Source: Ruminococcaceae bacterium BL-4 (GTDB lineage Bacteria > Bacillota > Clostridia > Oscillospirales > Acutalibacteraceae). From it: a stretch of DNA of 64,000 nucleotides. Made by a program: the position numbers and the translations under genes. Shown in pieces: positions 16,825-25,235 of this stretch (position 1 is the stretch's first letter; every line of letters starts with the position of its first letter). The stretch covers positions 2,170,001 to 2,234,000 of the forward strand of contig LR778134.1 in NCBI GenBank assembly GCA_902809935.1. The letters run 5' to 3'. The notes under the pieces are model-generated. The model saw only the letters and a list, made by a program, of their open reading frames with translations, ran no database searches and was not told where the DNA came from.

Positions 16825-16927
16825 TTATTTCGTTAGAATAATAACACATATTTTGTCAAAATACAAGTTTTTCGAAATGCAGCCATTTTTTATCATACAA
16901 AATTTACCAAAAAGCACGAGGTTTTTC

Positions 16928-16956
16928 TTTCAAAAGCAATTGAAATCAGTTATAAT
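16928..16956 (+). promoter_or_regulatory. Candidate promoter of mutT operon
   Basis: Perfect TATAAT (16951-16956) with a weak TTTCAA at 17-base spacing, about 60 bases before the start codon. Confidence 0.5.
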
Positions 16957-17016
16957 AATCAAAAAGGAAAAATCAAAATTGAGTTTAATTTTCAAAGAAT
17001 TCCAGGTGATGAAAAT

Positions 17017-17406
17017 ATGACACAAGTTGTCGCCGCACTGATTTGGAACAAAACCCGATTGATGATCTGCCAGCGGCCTAAAAATAAAGCACGGGGACTA
17101 CTTTGGGAATTTGTCGGTGGAAAAGTAGAGCCGGGAGAAACAAAACCGCAGGCACTCATCCGCGAATGTCGGGAAGAACTTGCAATTACAGTTTGCGTTG
17201 GCGAGCAGTTTATGGAAACCACGCATTCCTATCCGGATATGACAATTCATTTGACATTGTTCTCCTGCACCATAAAAGAGGGTACCCCGAAGCTTTTAGA
17301 ACACAATGATCTTCGTTGGATTACTCCGGAGGAAATAACCGGTTTTTCATTCTGCCCGGCAGACCAGCCAATTTTGAAAAGGATCATGGAGGAAAACAAA
17401 AAATGA
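17017..17406 (+). CDS. mutT: NUDIX hydrolase, MutT-like 8-oxo-dGTP diphosphatase
   Basis: 129 residues. The Nudix box is complete: G-x5-E-x7-REUxEE-xU in GKVEPGETKPQALIREC followed by REELAI (about residues 36-58). The start TQVVAALIWNKTRLMICQRP is typical of small MutT proteins that cleanse oxidised dGTP. Ribosome site AGGTGA precedes ATG. It overlaps the next gene, a DNA alkylation repair protein, by four bases, which fits a small nucleic-acid protection operon. Substrate by family only. Confidence 0.87.
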   Translation: MTQVVAALIWNKTRLMICQRPKNKARGLLWEFVGGKVEPGETKPQALIRECREELAITVCVGEQFMETTHSYPDMTIHLTLFSCTIKEGTPKLLEHNDLRWITPEEITGFSFCPADQPILKRIMEENKK

Positions 17407-18119
17407 AGGATTCCGAAACCGAAGTACAGTCTGAGCTTTTTAAAATGCAGGATCTAAAATATAGAGACTTTCAGGCAAAGCTGACTCCAACGATCAAAAA
17501 AGAAACGATCATCGGTGTGCGCACTCCACAGCTTCGAAAATTTGCCGCAGCGTTTTCTAAACAGCCAGAGGCTGAAGTGTTTTTGAAAACCCTTCCTCAC
17601 AAATATTACGAAGAAAACAATCTGCATGGATTTTTGATTGAGCGAATGAAAGACTATGAATCCTGTATCCGCGCATTAGATGATTTTCTTCCCTATGTAG
17701 ACAACTGGGCAACCTGTGACTTAATGACCCCTAAAATTTTTAAAAAACATCTAACAGAATTACTCTGTCAGATCAAAAAATGGATTCAATCGGACCAAAC
17801 TTATACGATTCGTTTCGGGATTGAAATGCTGATGAGCTTTTATCTGGATGACAAATTCCAGCCGGAATATCTCGAATTGCCGGCTAAAATAAAATCGCAG
17901 GAATATTATGTAAACATGATGATTGCATGGTATTTTGCAACTGCACTTGCAAAACAGTACAAAGCGACTCTCCCCTATCTTGAACAGTACAGACTGGAAT
18001 CATGGACACATAACAAAGCAATTCAAAAAGCTGTTGAGAGTTACCGAATCACAGATGAACAGAAAGCTTATCTGCGAACGTTGAAAGTAAAACTACCTAA
18101 AAAGTCAGGAGGAATCTAA
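17403..18119 (+). CDS. DNA alkylation repair enzyme, AlkD-like HEAT-repeat protein
   Basis: 238 residues, all alpha helical. The family pattern of PF08713 is seen in IIGVRTPQLRKFAAAF, the FLIERMKDYESC repeat, YVDNWATCDLMTPKIF (the Asp-Asn-Trp near the lesion site), and the later WYFATALAKQYKAT and ESWTHNKAIQKAVESYR. AlkD glycosylases remove positively charged alkylated bases, though many clostridial paralogues are not tested. I take the ATG that overlaps the mutT stop (ATGA), with GGAGG in front; a longer open frame upstream is not needed. Confidence 0.85.
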   Translation: MKDSETEVQSELFKMQDLKYRDFQAKLTPTIKKETIIGVRTPQLRKFAAAFSKQPEAEVFLKTLPHKYYEENNLHGFLIERMKDYESCIRALDDFLPYVDNWATCDLMTPKIFKKHLTELLCQIKKWIQSDQTYTIRFGIEMLMSFYLDDKFQPEYLELPAKIKSQEYYVNMMIAWYFATALAKQYKATLPYLEQYRLESWTHNKAIQKAVESYRITDEQKAYLRTLKVKLPKKSGGI

Positions 18120-18120
18120 G

Positions 18121-18624
18121 ATGGATGCAATTGTGTATACTTCAAACTCTGGATTTACAAAAGAATATGCTGAAATGATGAGCCAAAAAATCGATCTTCC
18201 AGTATTTTCACTCACAGAAGCAGAAAGCACATTAAAATCCGGCGCTGAAATTCTTTATTTTGGTTGGCTGATGGCAGGTTCTGTTAAAGGCTATTCAGAC
18301 GCTTGCAAAAAATATAAAGTTCGTGCTGTGTGTGCGGTCGGAATGGGAAAAAGCGGTTCGCAGATGGAGGATGTTAAAAAGCATAACCATCTCCCGGAAG
18401 GACTGCCCCTCTTTACTCTACAAGGTGGATTTGATTTAAATCGCCTGCACGGTATTTATAAATTTATGATGAATACCATGATAAAAGTGGTTGGGAAAAA
18501 ACTTTCCGCCAAACAGGATAAAACACCTGATGAAGAAGACATGCTTGATTTGATGCTGCACGGCGGCGACCGAGTCAGCTTGGAAAATCTAACTCCAGTT
18601 CTAAATTGGTATCAATCAGCCTAA
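18121..18624 (+). CDS. Flavodoxin-like domain protein
   Basis: 167 residues. N-terminal MDAIVYTSNSGFTKEYAEMM is a flavodoxin phosphate-binding loop (T-S-N-S-G-F-T), followed by a reduced alpha/beta core (ILYFGWLMAGSVKGY, FTLQGGFDLNRLHG) as in the Flavodoxin_5/HemG-like group of small FMN proteins. It starts one base after the AlkD-like gene with AGGAGG, so it is the third gene of this operon. An electron-carrier or quinone-reductase role is possible; the partner is unknown. Confidence 0.75.
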   Translation: MDAIVYTSNSGFTKEYAEMMSQKIDLPVFSLTEAESTLKSGAEILYFGWLMAGSVKGYSDACKKYKVRAVCAVGMGKSGSQMEDVKKHNHLPEGLPLFTLQGGFDLNRLHGIYKFMMNTMIKVVGKKLSAKQDKTPDEEDMLDLMLHGGDRVSLENLTPVLNWYQSA

Positions 18625-18760
18625 ATTCTTTCCAATTTCTGCACTTCTTTATATTTTTATAAACTTTTAAAATAATATCTCAATGAAAAGAACAAACTAA
18701 TACTGAAATTCTCTCCCAAATCACAAAAAGCTCTAGAAAATAAAGAAAGGAATGATTCTT

Positions 18761-19219
18761 ATGAGCAGTAGTAAAATTAAATCAGCAGTTAAAGCAGCAA
18801 AAGATGATACCGTAAAAGCAATCAATGAAGTATCTAAGAGTATTTCAAAAGCAGCTGAGCCAACCGTCACCTCTGTAAAGGAAGGTATTTCTGAGATGCA
18901 GGATAAGGTGCAGCCAACTGCACAAAAAGCAAAAGAAGCCGCACAAAAAGCGATTGAAAAGACAGAACCTGTGCTTAACGTCGCTAAAGAAACGATCAGC
19001 AAAGCAAAAAAGCAGGCTGCCGCTGCGTTGGCTCCAGAAGTCTATGTGGAATTTGGCACTACGCAATACACCTGCACTGATATAATTGCCCGCTGTAAAA
19101 ATGATTTTAAATCGAAGCATAAAGGAGCCATTCGTTCTTGTAAGATCTATATCAAACCGGCAGACAGAACCGCTTATTATGTGATTAATAAAATCGAAGA
19201 TAAGATTGATATTTACTAA
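18761..19219 (+). CDS. DUF6465-family protein with amphipathic Ala/Lys helix
   Basis: 152 residues in two parts. Residues 1-90 form a long Lys/Ala/Glu-rich helix with repeats like KAAKDDTVKAINEVSKS and PTAQKAKEAAQKAIEKTEP, similar to phasin or histone-like tails. Residues 95-152 are a compact domain (PEVYVEFGTTQYTCTDIIA, IRSCKIYIKPADRTAYYVIN), as in the DUF6465 family of Clostridia. AAAGGA precedes the chosen ATG; an ATG nine bases upstream overlaps that site. Function unknown; the domain may bind nucleic acid or the cell surface, but this is a guess. Confidence 0.7.
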   Translation: MSSSKIKSAVKAAKDDTVKAINEVSKSISKAAEPTVTSVKEGISEMQDKVQPTAQKAKEAAQKAIEKTEPVLNVAKETISKAKKQAAAALAPEVYVEFGTTQYTCTDIIARCKNDFKSKHKGAIRSCKIYIKPADRTAYYVINKIEDKIDIY

Positions 19220-19261
19220 CATTTACCAATTTTGAAGCATTTCCTAAGATTTGGAAACCAC

Positions 19262-19291
19262 TTGACTTTTTACTCTTAAGTGAGCTATAAT
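19262..19291 (+). promoter_or_regulatory. Promoter of hydroxyacid dehydrogenase gene
   Basis: TTGACT (19262-19267), 18 bases, perfect TATAAT (19286-19291). It implies an unusually long leader of about 195 bases before the gene, in which I recognise no riboswitch. Confidence 0.65.
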
Positions 19292-19492
19292 TTTTGGTGC
19301 AGAAAAGTCGTATTTATTGGAATTGCCTCAAAGTTTTATTAGATTTTGTTTTAGTCTTCTCATTAATTTAATATTTCTAAAAAAACTATATAAGATTCCG
19401 TCAGTTTGTGTACTTTTCTGTATTTTACTGATTAAGATAGATATAATGTTTTAATTAGAAATAAAAATATTTTTCAGGAGGATTGTAGTATT

Positions 19493-20455
19493 ATGAAGTA
19501 CAAGGTTCTTTCTCTGAAGGCCATGGATCCCATCGGCCACAAAATGATGGAGGATGCCGACTGCGAAGTCATCACTGCCCCAGACGGCTCTAAAACGGAG
19601 GACTTTATCAAGCTGATTAAGGACAATCAGGTAGATGCAATTTACTGCCGCGTTGATAAAGTGACCAAAGAGATGATCGATGCTTCTAAAAATTTGAAGG
19701 TCATTTCAAAGCAGGGCGTCGGTCTGGACAACATTGATATGGAATACGCTTCCAGCAAAAAAATTCCGGTAGGCTGGGCTCCTGGCGGAAATGCCACTTC
19801 TGTTGCAGAGCATACAATTCTATTGATGATGATGTGTGCTGTTCGTTATCGCCATGTTGACTCCGAGATGCGCAAAGGTAACTTCAATGTTCGCTACACT
19901 TTAAAGGGCACCTGGGAGCTTACTGGTCAAACACTTGGTCTTCTCGGCTGCGGCCGCATTGGTCAGATCGTTGCAAAGATTGCAAGCCAAGGCTTTGGCA
20001 TGAAAGTAATCGGATATGATCCGTTCCCGCCGAAGGCTCCGTTGGTTCCAATCGAAATGATGAGCCAGGATGAAGTATTAAAACAAGCTGATTTTGTCAG
20101 TCTGCATATGCCTTCTATGCCCTCTACTGTTCACAGCATCAACTATGATAAATTCTGCATGATGAAGCCTTCCGCTTTCTTCATTAACTGCGCACGCGGT
20201 GATGTCATTGTAGAAGATGATTTGGTTCGTGCTCTGAATGAGAAGAAGATTGCTGGAGCTGGCGTTGACGTTTTCGAAAAAGAACCGCTGCCGCTTAACG
20301 ATCCGCTGGTAACACTCGACAACGTTGTCCTTACCCCCCATACTTCTGCTACTACCATTCAGAGTGTTCGCAAGTGCACCACGATGGCCTGCCAGTGCAT
20401 TATTGATGCTTTGAACGGCAAAATTCCGGTAAGCTATCAGGCAAATAAATTCTAA
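19493..20455 (+). CDS. D-isomer-specific 2-hydroxyacid dehydrogenase family protein
   Basis: 320-residue NAD-dependent oxidoreductase. Catalytic Arg in NCARGDVIVE, Glu in FEKEPLPLNDPL and His in TPHTSATT are all present; the Rossmann motif is GLLGCGRIGQIVAKIA (about residues 148-163). Related to phosphoglycerate dehydrogenase and glycerate/hydroxypyruvate reductases; no ACT domain, so feedback control by serine is not expected. Strong AGGAGG site. Monocistronic with own promoter and terminator. Substrate cannot be fixed from sequence; a reductive fermentation step or serine/glycerate metabolism are both possible. Confidence 0.88.
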   Translation: MKYKVLSLKAMDPIGHKMMEDADCEVITAPDGSKTEDFIKLIKDNQVDAIYCRVDKVTKEMIDASKNLKVISKQGVGLDNIDMEYASSKKIPVGWAPGGNATSVAEHTILLMMMCAVRYRHVDSEMRKGNFNVRYTLKGTWELTGQTLGLLGCGRIGQIVAKIASQGFGMKVIGYDPFPPKAPLVPIEMMSQDEVLKQADFVSLHMPSMPSTVHSINYDKFCMMKPSAFFINCARGDVIVEDDLVRALNEKKIAGAGVDVFEKEPLPLNDPLVTLDNVVLTPHTSATTIQSVRKCTTMACQCIIDALNGKIPVSYQANKF

Positions 20456-20500
20456 GATTTTTATCGGGAACGATTGTACTGCTTTTAAAGAAACATAACA

Positions 20501-20546
20501 AAAAGGATCCAAAACGATTTTTAATAACCGTTTTGGATCCTTTTTT
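20501..20546 (+). terminator. Terminator after hydroxyacid dehydrogenase
   Basis: 16-bp perfect stem AAAAGGATCCAAAACG / CGTTTTGGATCCTTTT followed by TT. Confidence 0.9.
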
Positions 20547-20667
20547 AATTCATCTCATTTAATGTAATTATTTCTATTTATGAAAAATATGGAATATAAT
20601 GTTGAATTTTTCCTAATTAAGATGTAAAATGATTGTAAACTTTACGAATGGAAAGAAGAGTTATTTT

Positions 20668-21048
20668 ATGAAAACCGCTAAATTGACAATTGGCATTATT
20701 TCTATTGTTCTATCCTTGGTCATCTTTTTTCAGAGCTGCGCAGCAGGAGTTGGATCTGCACTTGCTACGGGAGGAACCGATACAAGCGGAGGAAATGGAA
20801 TGATGCTTGGTATTCTATTGATTATCGCCGGAATTGTTACCATTGCCGCAAGAAATTCTAAAGGCGGATCGATTGCTTCAACGATACTATACGCAATCGG
20901 AGGCATTGTTGCTTTGGCCGGCGCTTCTGGAATTTATAAAGATTTAATTGTCTGGGGAGTTATATCTCTCATTTTTGCTGTAGTCTGTGCTATTTCTATT
21001 GCAAAACAAGACTTTGGTAACAATGGAAATTATACAGCGAGTCATTAA
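20668..21048 (+). CDS. Small four-segment membrane protein, unknown
   Basis: 126 residues with about four hydrophobic segments (start MKTAKLTIGIISIVLSLVIF, then GMMLGILLIIAGIVTIAA). FFQSCAAGVGSALATG resembles a lipoprotein-like cleavage site but lacks a charged n-region typical of one long signal; the overall layout matches small DUF4064-like membrane proteins common in Gram-positive bacteria. The chosen ATG follows GGAAAGAAGAG; a longer frame starting at 20629 would add a hydrophilic stretch without ribosome site. Function unknown. Confidence 0.65.
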   Translation: MKTAKLTIGIISIVLSLVIFFQSCAAGVGSALATGGTDTSGGNGMMLGILLIIAGIVTIAARNSKGGSIASTILYAIGGIVALAGASGIYKDLIVWGVISLIFAVVCAISIAKQDFGNNGNYTASH

Positions 21049-21066
21049 TCAATCATGAATTACTAA

Positions 21067-21121
21067 AAAACACTCTTTGTATGAAACGGTTTATCGCCGA
21101 ACCATACAAAGAGTGTTTTTT
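21067..21121. terminator. Bidirectional terminator between membrane protein gene and metQ
   Basis: 17-bp perfect stem (21067-21083 with 21103-21119), T-run on both strands; serves two convergent transcripts. Confidence 0.92.
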
Positions 21122-21164
21122 ATTTCATAAATCTTTTTGACTCATTATTGACAGCTCATAAAAA

Positions 21165-22019
21165 TTATTTTGTTACCGGAACAACGCCGCCGCCAAACGT
21201 ATCTTTGATATACTGCTGCGTTTCTTCACTGGTGAGTGCCGCATACAATGCTTTCAAATCTTCACGGTTTTCGTCTCCATCACGCACTGCCAAAACATTC
21301 GCATAATCCGTAACTGCAACAGAATTATCACTTTCCATTGCAAGTGCATCAGAGGTTTTTAAACCGTTCTGAATCGCATAGTTGCCGTTGATTACTGCAA
21401 TATCGACATCAGGAAGCGTTTTCGGAAGCTGAGCTGCTTCGATTTCCTGAATATTCAAATTTTTCGGGTTTTCTACAATATCAACTTTAGTAGCATTAAT
21501 TCCTGCCCCATCTTTCAGCTTCAGCAATCCGTTTGCCTGCAGCAAGAGCAGAGCACGTGCCTCATTCGTTGTATCATTCGGAACCGCTACTGTTGCTCCG
21601 TCTTTGAGATCACTCATAGATTTCGTCTTTCCAGCATAAATTCCAAACGGTTCATAATGCACATCTCCCATGGAAACTAGATTTGTTCCATGCTCTGCAT
21701 TAAAGTTTTTAAGGTAAGTGATATGCTGAAAATAGTTGGCGTCCAGTTCTTTTTCCTGCAGATACGTATTTGGAAGAATATAGTCGGTCAACTCTACAAC
21801 TTCCAATGTATAGCCTTCTTTTTCGAGCTGCGGCGCAACTGCTTTGCGCAGAATATCCGCATGAGGAGTCGGCGAAGCGCCAACCTTAATCGTTCCTTTA
21901 GAAGCCGTGGAAGCCGCTCCGCTTCCGGCGGCTGAAGAAGTTCCCGTACTGCTGCCGCATGCAGTCAGAGAGGTCAGCAGTAAAGCCGACACCAAAATAA
22001 AAGATAAAAGTTTTTTCAT
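21165..22019 (-). CDS. metQ: Methionine ABC transporter substrate-binding lipoprotein
   Basis: 284 residues, NlpA/MetQ family. Lipoprotein signal MKKLLSFILVSALLLTSLTAC with lipidated Cys21; then a Ser/Ala/Gly tether and the binding domain, where KVGASPTPHADILRK, EVVELTDYILPNTYL, LDANYFQHITYL and IAVINGNYAIQNGL are hallmark segments of MetQ. It captures L- or D-methionine outside the membrane and passes it to MetI. Third gene of metN-metI-metQ. Confidence 0.95.
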   Translation of the reverse strand: MKKLLSFILVSALLLTSLTACGSSTGTSSAAGSGAASTASKGTIKVGASPTPHADILRKAVAPQLEKEGYTLEVVELTDYILPNTYLQEKELDANYFQHITYLKNFNAEHGTNLVSMGDVHYEPFGIYAGKTKSMSDLKDGATVAVPNDTTNEARALLLLQANGLLKLKDGAGINATKVDIVENPKNLNIQEIEAAQLPKTLPDVDIAVINGNYAIQNGLKTSDALAMESDNSVAVTDYANVLAVRDGDENREDLKALYAALTSEETQQYIKDTFGGGVVPVTK

Positions 22020-22077
22020 ATTTTTCCCTCCAAAATTCAGTTTTAAAATATTTTGAAATTTATCTATCCAGAACGAA

Positions 22078-22743
22078 TTATTCTTTCCGTCTATCTAAGA
22101 CACGTGCAAGTTTCATTCCGATGGACTGGAACACCTGTACAATCACAACCAAAAGGATCACTGTAATAATCATAATGTCCGTTTGACCACGCTGATATCC
22201 ATAATTAATTGCGACTGTTCCTAATCCTCCGCCACCGACAAATCCAGCCATTGCAGAGTAGCCGAGGATCGTTGCTGCAGCAATCGCAGCATTGACAATC
22301 AGGCTGGGACGCGCTTCCGGAAGCATCACCTTGTAGATGATCTGAAAAGTTCCCGCTCCCATGGACTGAGCAGCTTCAATAATTCCGCGGTCCACTTCCT
22401 GAATCGAACTTTCTACCAAGCGGGCTACAAACGGCGCTGCCGAAACTACCAGCGATACAATCGTTGCTTTTGTTCCAATCGTTGTTCCGACAACCATTCG
22501 TGTAAACGGCATAATTGTTACCAAAAGGATCAAAAACGGCACGCTTCTCGTGATATTAACAATAACATCTAAAACCTTGTATACCACAATATTCGGACGA
22601 ATGCCGTCCTTCGCCGTTACCACCAGCAAGATTCCCATTGGAAGGCCAAGTACATAAGCAAAGATGGTACCGAAAATCATCATCTGAAAAGATTCTCCCA
22701 CACTTTGCAGCAGAACTGACATCATCTGATTATCCACGGTCAC
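22078..22743 (-). CDS. metI: Methionine ABC transporter permease
   Basis: 221 residues with about five membrane segments. The permease EAA loop, EAAQSMGAGTFQIIYKVMLPEA, is seen near residues 140-160 and couples to MetN; GTTIGTKATIVSLVVSAAPFVAR precedes it. Overlaps metN by 14 bases. Ordinary member of the MetI family. Confidence 0.95.
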   Translation of the reverse strand: MTVDNQMMSVLLQSVGESFQMMIFGTIFAYVLGLPMGILLVVTAKDGIRPNIVVYKVLDVIVNITRSVPFLILLVTIMPFTRMVVGTTIGTKATIVSLVVSAAPFVARLVESSIQEVDRGIIEAAQSMGAGTFQIIYKVMLPEARPSLIVNAAIAAATILGYSAMAGFVGGGGLGTVAINYGYQRGQTDIMIITVILLVVIVQVFQSIGMKLARVLDRRKE

Positions 22744-23740
22744 TCACCTCCTCTACAGTCAACCCCCGCGCCTTAATAAATTTGATCATCTTATCCGCAA
22801 TCTCCTGGTCATCCGGCAGCTGAAGCAACATCTGTCCCATTGCCGTTCCGCCCACATCTTTTGTATCTGCATGCATAATATTAACTGGCATTCGAAAATG
22901 AAGAACCAACTCCGCGACAACCGGTTCTGAAGAAGCAACCCCATCAAATACCATGCGAATCCTACGAGTTCCTACTCCTTTCCCGGAGCTGACTGTTTCA
23001 GGAAGCACTAAGCGGCGTGCTGCTTCTGTTTTTGGATTGCGAAAAATCTCCTGTACTTCTCCACATTCAGCGATCTTACTGTCACTGATAATCGCCACAC
23101 GATTACAAATTTCCTCAATCACGCTCATCTGGTGCGTAATGATTACGATTGTAATTCCAAGACGAGTATTGATCTCTTTTAACAGCTTCAGAATGCTGAC
23201 CGTTGTTGTAGGGTCAAGTGCAGAAGTCGCTTCATCACAAAGCAAAACCTTTGGCTCCAACGCAAGTGCTCTGGCGATTGCAATACGCTGCTTTTGTCCG
23301 CCGGAAAGCTGATTTGGATAACTTTTAGCACGGTCGGAAAGTCCCACTAATTTCAAAAGCTCCGCCGCTCTTTTTTTCGCTTTTTCTTTCGAAATGCCGG
23401 CAATCTCCAGTGGAAAACAAATATTCTGCTCTGCTGTACGCTGCATCAGCAAATTGAACTGCTGAAAAATCATACTCATAGACTGCCTTGCTTTGCGCAG
23501 CTCACTCTCATTCATAGCCGCCATATCTTGACCATCAAAAATCACTTTGCCGGAAGTCGGCCGCTCCAACATATTGATACATCGTACTAGTGTACTCTTT
23601 CCAGCACCGCTCATTCCAATAATTCCAAAAATTTCGCCCTTTTGAATTTGAAGGTCAATGTTCTGTAGTGCATGTACGGATCCCACTTTGGTTTCATATG
23701 TTTTGGAAAGCGATTCGATCTGAATCATTGTTTCGCTCAT
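22730..23740 (-). CDS. metN: Methionine import ATP-binding protein
   Basis: 336 residues. Walker A GMSGAGKSTLVR (about 38-49), Q-loop FQQFNLL, signature LSGGQKQR, Walker B LLCDEATSALD and switch His ITHQMS are intact. The last ~75 residues are the NIL ligand-sensing domain (VVAELVLHFRMPVNIMHADT), which binds cytoplasmic methionine and blocks transport. AGGAG lies before ATG. First gene of metNIQ; the leader (~65 bases) is too short for an S-box or T-box. Confidence 0.96.
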   Translation of the reverse strand: MSETMIQIESLSKTYETKVGSVHALQNIDLQIQKGEIFGIIGMSGAGKSTLVRCINMLERPTSGKVIFDGQDMAAMNESELRKARQSMSMIFQQFNLLMQRTAEQNICFPLEIAGISKEKAKKRAAELLKLVGLSDRAKSYPNQLSGGQKQRIAIARALALEPKVLLCDEATSALDPTTTVSILKLLKEINTRLGITIVIITHQMSVIEEICNRVAIISDSKIAECGEVQEIFRNPKTEAARRLVLPETVSSGKGVGTRRIRMVFDGVASSEPVVAELVLHFRMPVNIMHADTKDVGGTAMGQMLLQLPDDQEIADKMIKFIKARGLTVEEVSDRG

Positions 23741-23810
23741 TCCTATGTTCTCCTCTTCTTGAGGTCAATCCCCATAATATGCTACTAAACAGATATGTAT
23801 TGTATGATTT

Positions 23811-23839
23811 ATTATAATCATGCTTTTTCATTCTGTCAA
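23811..23839 (-). promoter_or_regulatory. Consensus sigma-A promoter of metNIQ
   Basis: Minus strand TTGACA (23839-23834), 17 bases, TATAAT (23816-23811): a perfect consensus. The -35 box overlaps the trmB stop codon region. Confidence 0.88.
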
Positions 23840-24489
23840 GCTTTTCTTCGTGCCTTTAATGCTTTAATCGGAATTTTCTTTTGCATAAACATTTCTTCAT
23901 GCTCTGTTAAAACATTTTCGGGACAATTTTCCGCATGAAGATCATACGTATGCTCATAGATTTCAAATCCTGCCTCCTCAAAATAGTCAAGAGAATCTTT
24001 AAAAAGCGCATCGTCGTCCGTTTTGAAAAAGATTTCTCCGTTCGGGCTGAGAATTGTTTTATAAAGTTCCAACTGTCTAGGGTGTGTCAGACGCCGTTTG
24101 TGATGACGAGGGCGCGGCCATGGATTGCAAAAATTAATATAAATTCGCTCTACTTGATCCTGAGGCCCCATAATATCAGGCAGCCGCTCGATATCGTACG
24201 CTGTCAGCGCAACATTTGAAATGGGGCGATCCCCAAAAGCCTCTTCGATTTTTCGCTTACCGGGCGCCAATACGGCATCTTTCATATCAATTCCCAAAAA
24301 ATTGATTTTAGGATGAGAAGGGGCCATTCCTGCAAGAAACCAGCCTTTTCCGCAGCCCAATTCCAAATGAAGTGGTTGGCGCACGGGAAACCATTCAATC
24401 CAATGATTTTTGAGGGGAAACGGATCTCTCAAAAAAAATGGGCATGCGTTTAGTTCCGGAGTTGCCCATGGCTTTGCACGCATTCTCAT
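23836..24489 (-). CDS. trmB: tRNA (guanine-N7-)-methyltransferase
   Basis: Makes m7G46 in tRNA. 217 residues; N-terminal RMRAKPWATPEL, SAM loop LELGCGKGWFLAGMA (about 42-56), GIDMKDAVL, and the catalytic/RNA-binding IYINFCNPWPRPRHHKRRLTHP with FKTDDDALF. All features of TrmB. It overlaps the ybaK-like gene by four bases, so they form a two-gene operon. Confidence 0.96.
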   Translation of the reverse strand: MRMRAKPWATPELNACPFFLRDPFPLKNHWIEWFPVRQPLHLELGCGKGWFLAGMAPSHPKINFLGIDMKDAVLAPGKRKIEEAFGDRPISNVALTAYDIERLPDIMGPQDQVERIYINFCNPWPRPRHHKRRLTHPRQLELYKTILSPNGEIFFKTDDDALFKDSLDYFEEAGFEIYEHTYDLHAENCPENVLTEHEEMFMQKKIPIKALKARRKA

Positions 24490-24980
24490 GCTCTTTGTTC
24501 CTCCCTATTTTTACAAACATCTACCCAGCCGCAGCATTTCGAAACAGTTTCCAGTTCTTCACAGGTCAATTTGACCGCAGAATTGGAAGTGCCCGCTGCG
24601 GGATAAATCGTCTCAAAGCGACGAAGAGACTGATCGAGATAAACCTTTGCGCACGGCGGATATAAAAAAGGGCTAACCCCCCCGATCGGATGGCCTGTCA
24701 GCGGCTCTACTTGTGATGCTAAAAGCATCTTTGCTTTCATCCCGAACGTTTCCTTAAATTTATGATTTTCTATCTTACAGTCACCAGAAGTTACGATTAA
24801 AATACACCCATATCCATCTCGTGCCACAAAAGAGATGGTCTTTGCAATCTGTGCTGGAATTACTCCAACCGCTTTTGCTGCCAGCTCAACTGTCGCGCTG
24901 GAAGTATCAAATTCCATCACGCGTTCTCCTAATCCATAGGAAGAAAGATATTCCTTTACTTGTTTGGCGGCTTCCTCCAT
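24486..24980 (-). CDS. YbaK/EbsC-family aminoacyl-tRNA deacylase
   Basis: 164 residues of the INS/YbaK editing domain that hydrolyses mischarged tRNAs (typically Cys- or Ala-tRNA-Pro). VELAAKAVGVIPAQIAKTISF, ILIVTSGDCKIENHKF, and GHPIGGVSPFLYP, with the conserved Gly-Gly-Val-Ser-Pro-Phe, define the family. I use the ATG after AGAGGA rather than a TTG six codons upstream that has no ribosome site. Coupled to trmB, another tRNA-quality gene. Confidence 0.88.
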   Translation of the reverse strand: MEEAAKQVKEYLSSYGLGERVMEFDTSSATVELAAKAVGVIPAQIAKTISFVARDGYGCILIVTSGDCKIENHKFKETFGMKAKMLLASQVEPLTGHPIGGVSPFLYPPCAKVYLDQSLRRFETIYPAAGTSNSAVKLTCEELETVSKCCGWVDVCKNREEQRA

Positions 24981-25176
24981 ATTCTTCCTCTTTTCCAACT
25001 GTTTTATTAATTAGTATAACATACCGAATTAAGATTAGAAGACAAGCCTCTTCATTTTTAAATGTTTTCAGCAAAACGTCTAAAAATAGTTAAAACTTTT
25101 GTACAGTCTGGTTTAATAATACAATGTTTTTCCCCATTTGTTAAACATTGCGTGAATGAATTATGAATGAAAAAAC

Positions 25177-25204
25177 TAGACATTTGGACGAATCGTGCTA
25201 TAAT
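25177..25204 (+). promoter_or_regulatory. Promoter of apbE-rnf cluster
   Basis: TAGACA (25177-25182), 16 bases, perfect TATAAT (25199-25204), 32 bases before the apbE start. Confidence 0.65.
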
Positions 25205-25235
25205 AGAAAACGTCTGCAAAGGTATGGAGGTAAGA

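Noticed and set aside
16739-17020. Plus-strand frame across the thiM riboswitch
   Set aside because: Covers a TPP aptamer on the other strand and has no ribosome site; composition is not protein-like.
23741-23805. S-box or T-box leader for metNIQ
   Set aside because: The transcript leader is only about 65 bases and has none of the conserved SAM riboswitch or T-box sequences.
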